Below, in pieces: positions 5,837 through 6,127 of a DNA stretch of 6,127 nt. The notes under the pieces were generated by a model that had not been told where the DNA came from, made no database searches, and saw nothing but the letters and a program-made list of their open reading frames with translations. Each line of letters opens with the position of its first letter. Within the stretch, counting starts at the first letter, position 1. The position numbers and the translations under genes are program-made. This stretch comes from an uncultured Roseovarius sp. (GTDB lineage Bacteria; Pseudomonadota; Alphaproteobacteria; Rhodobacterales; Rhodobacteraceae): assembly GCA_913055965.1 (NCBI GenBank), contig CAJXKX010000137.1, positions 1 through 6,127 on the forward strand, read 5' to 3'.

Positions 5837-5871
5837 CTTCAATGATCGCAGCCCGCGTCACCGCGCGCCGG

Positions 5872-6127
5872 TCACGGACGCTCGACGCAGAGCGCGACGC
5901 CCATCCCGCCGCCGATGCACAGCGTGGCGATGCCCTTTTTCGCATCGCGGCGCTGCATCTCGAACAGCAGCGTGTTGAGCACGCGGCAGCCCGATGCGCC
6001 GATCGGGTGGCCGATGGCGATGGCGCCGCCGTTCACGTTGACGATCTCGGGGTTCCAGCCCATCTCCTTGTTCACCGCGCAGGCCTGCGCGGCAAAGGCC
6101 TCGTTGGCCTCGACGAGATCGAGATCG
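5872..6127 (-). CDS. phbA: Acetyl-CoA acetyltransferase (beta-ketothiolase), C-terminal part, cut by window edge
   Basis: The last 84 residues of a thiolase are visible; the start lies beyond the right edge. The enzyme condenses two acetyl-CoA to acetoacetyl-CoA, the first step of PHB synthesis. Visible family motifs are VEANEAFAAQ, NVNGGAIAIGHPIGASG with the catalytic His, and LCIGGGMGVAL with the catalytic Cys. The His-to-Cys distance is 30 residues, equal to His348-Cys378 of Zoogloea thiolase, and the tail length implies a full protein of about 392 residues. The position directly upstream of phbB supports the biosynthetic PhbA assignment over a degradative thiolase. The stop is TGA at 5874-5872. 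Confidence 0.94.
   Translation of the reverse strand, partial: DLDLVEANEAFAAQACAVNKEMGWNPEIVNVNGGAIAIGHPIGASGCRVLNTLLFEMQRRDAKKGIATLCIGGGMGVALCVERP

Noticed and set aside
5760..5978. + strand open frame across the phbA-phbB spacer
   Set aside because: It reads through the phbA terminator and the antisense of phbA, with an Arg-rich composition and no motif.

Overview
The window is GC-rich chromosomal DNA that reads as an alphaproteobacterium, most likely a member of the Rhodobacterales (Roseobacter/Rhodobacter relatives). The basis is the strong G/C bias at third codon positions, the style of the protein sequences, the poly-3-hydroxybutyrate (PHB) gene pair phbA-phbB, and the neighbourhood of a TPR protein, ispE and a polyprenyl diphosphate synthase. 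The genus cannot be fixed from the sequence alone. I see no mobile element, CRISPR array, tRNA or rRNA; this is conserved core genome, densely packed, with no gene-free stretch over 300 bases.

Region 1 (1-2608, + strand): an exported TPR-repeat protein and ispE, with overlapping ends (14 nt), so probably one transcript and translationally coupled. IspE makes an intermediate of the MEP isoprenoid pathway. Region 2 (2615-3616, - strand): a long-chain trans-polyprenyl diphosphate synthase, convergent with ispE and only 6 nt from it. It consumes the isoprenoid units to make the ubiquinone side chain, so two steps of one metabolic route face each other here. Region 3 (3668-4637, + strand): a 71-residue DUF2007 protein overlapping an N6-adenine-type methyltransferase of the TrmN6/COG4123 family, divergent from the synthase across 51 nt.

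Region 4 (4638-4928): a 120-nt spacer with a good sigma-70-like promoter candidate, then a 56-residue DUF465/YdcH-like coiled-coil protein and a GC-rich hairpin terminator. Region 5 (4975-6127, - strand): phbB (acetoacetyl-CoA reductase) and the C-terminal 84 residues of phbA (acetyl-CoA acetyltransferase), which runs off the right edge. Together they convert acetyl-CoA to (R)-3-hydroxybutyryl-CoA for PHB synthesis. A textbook U-tract terminator separates them, and phbB has its own candidate promoter, covered by two abutting perfect inverted repeats that look like operators.

I found no convincing undescribed multi-gene system. The most interesting signals are the double palindrome over the phbB promoter, the LbcA-like TPR protein beside ispE, and a U-tract hairpin facing the phbB transcript that would place its tail antisense to the small DUF465 gene.
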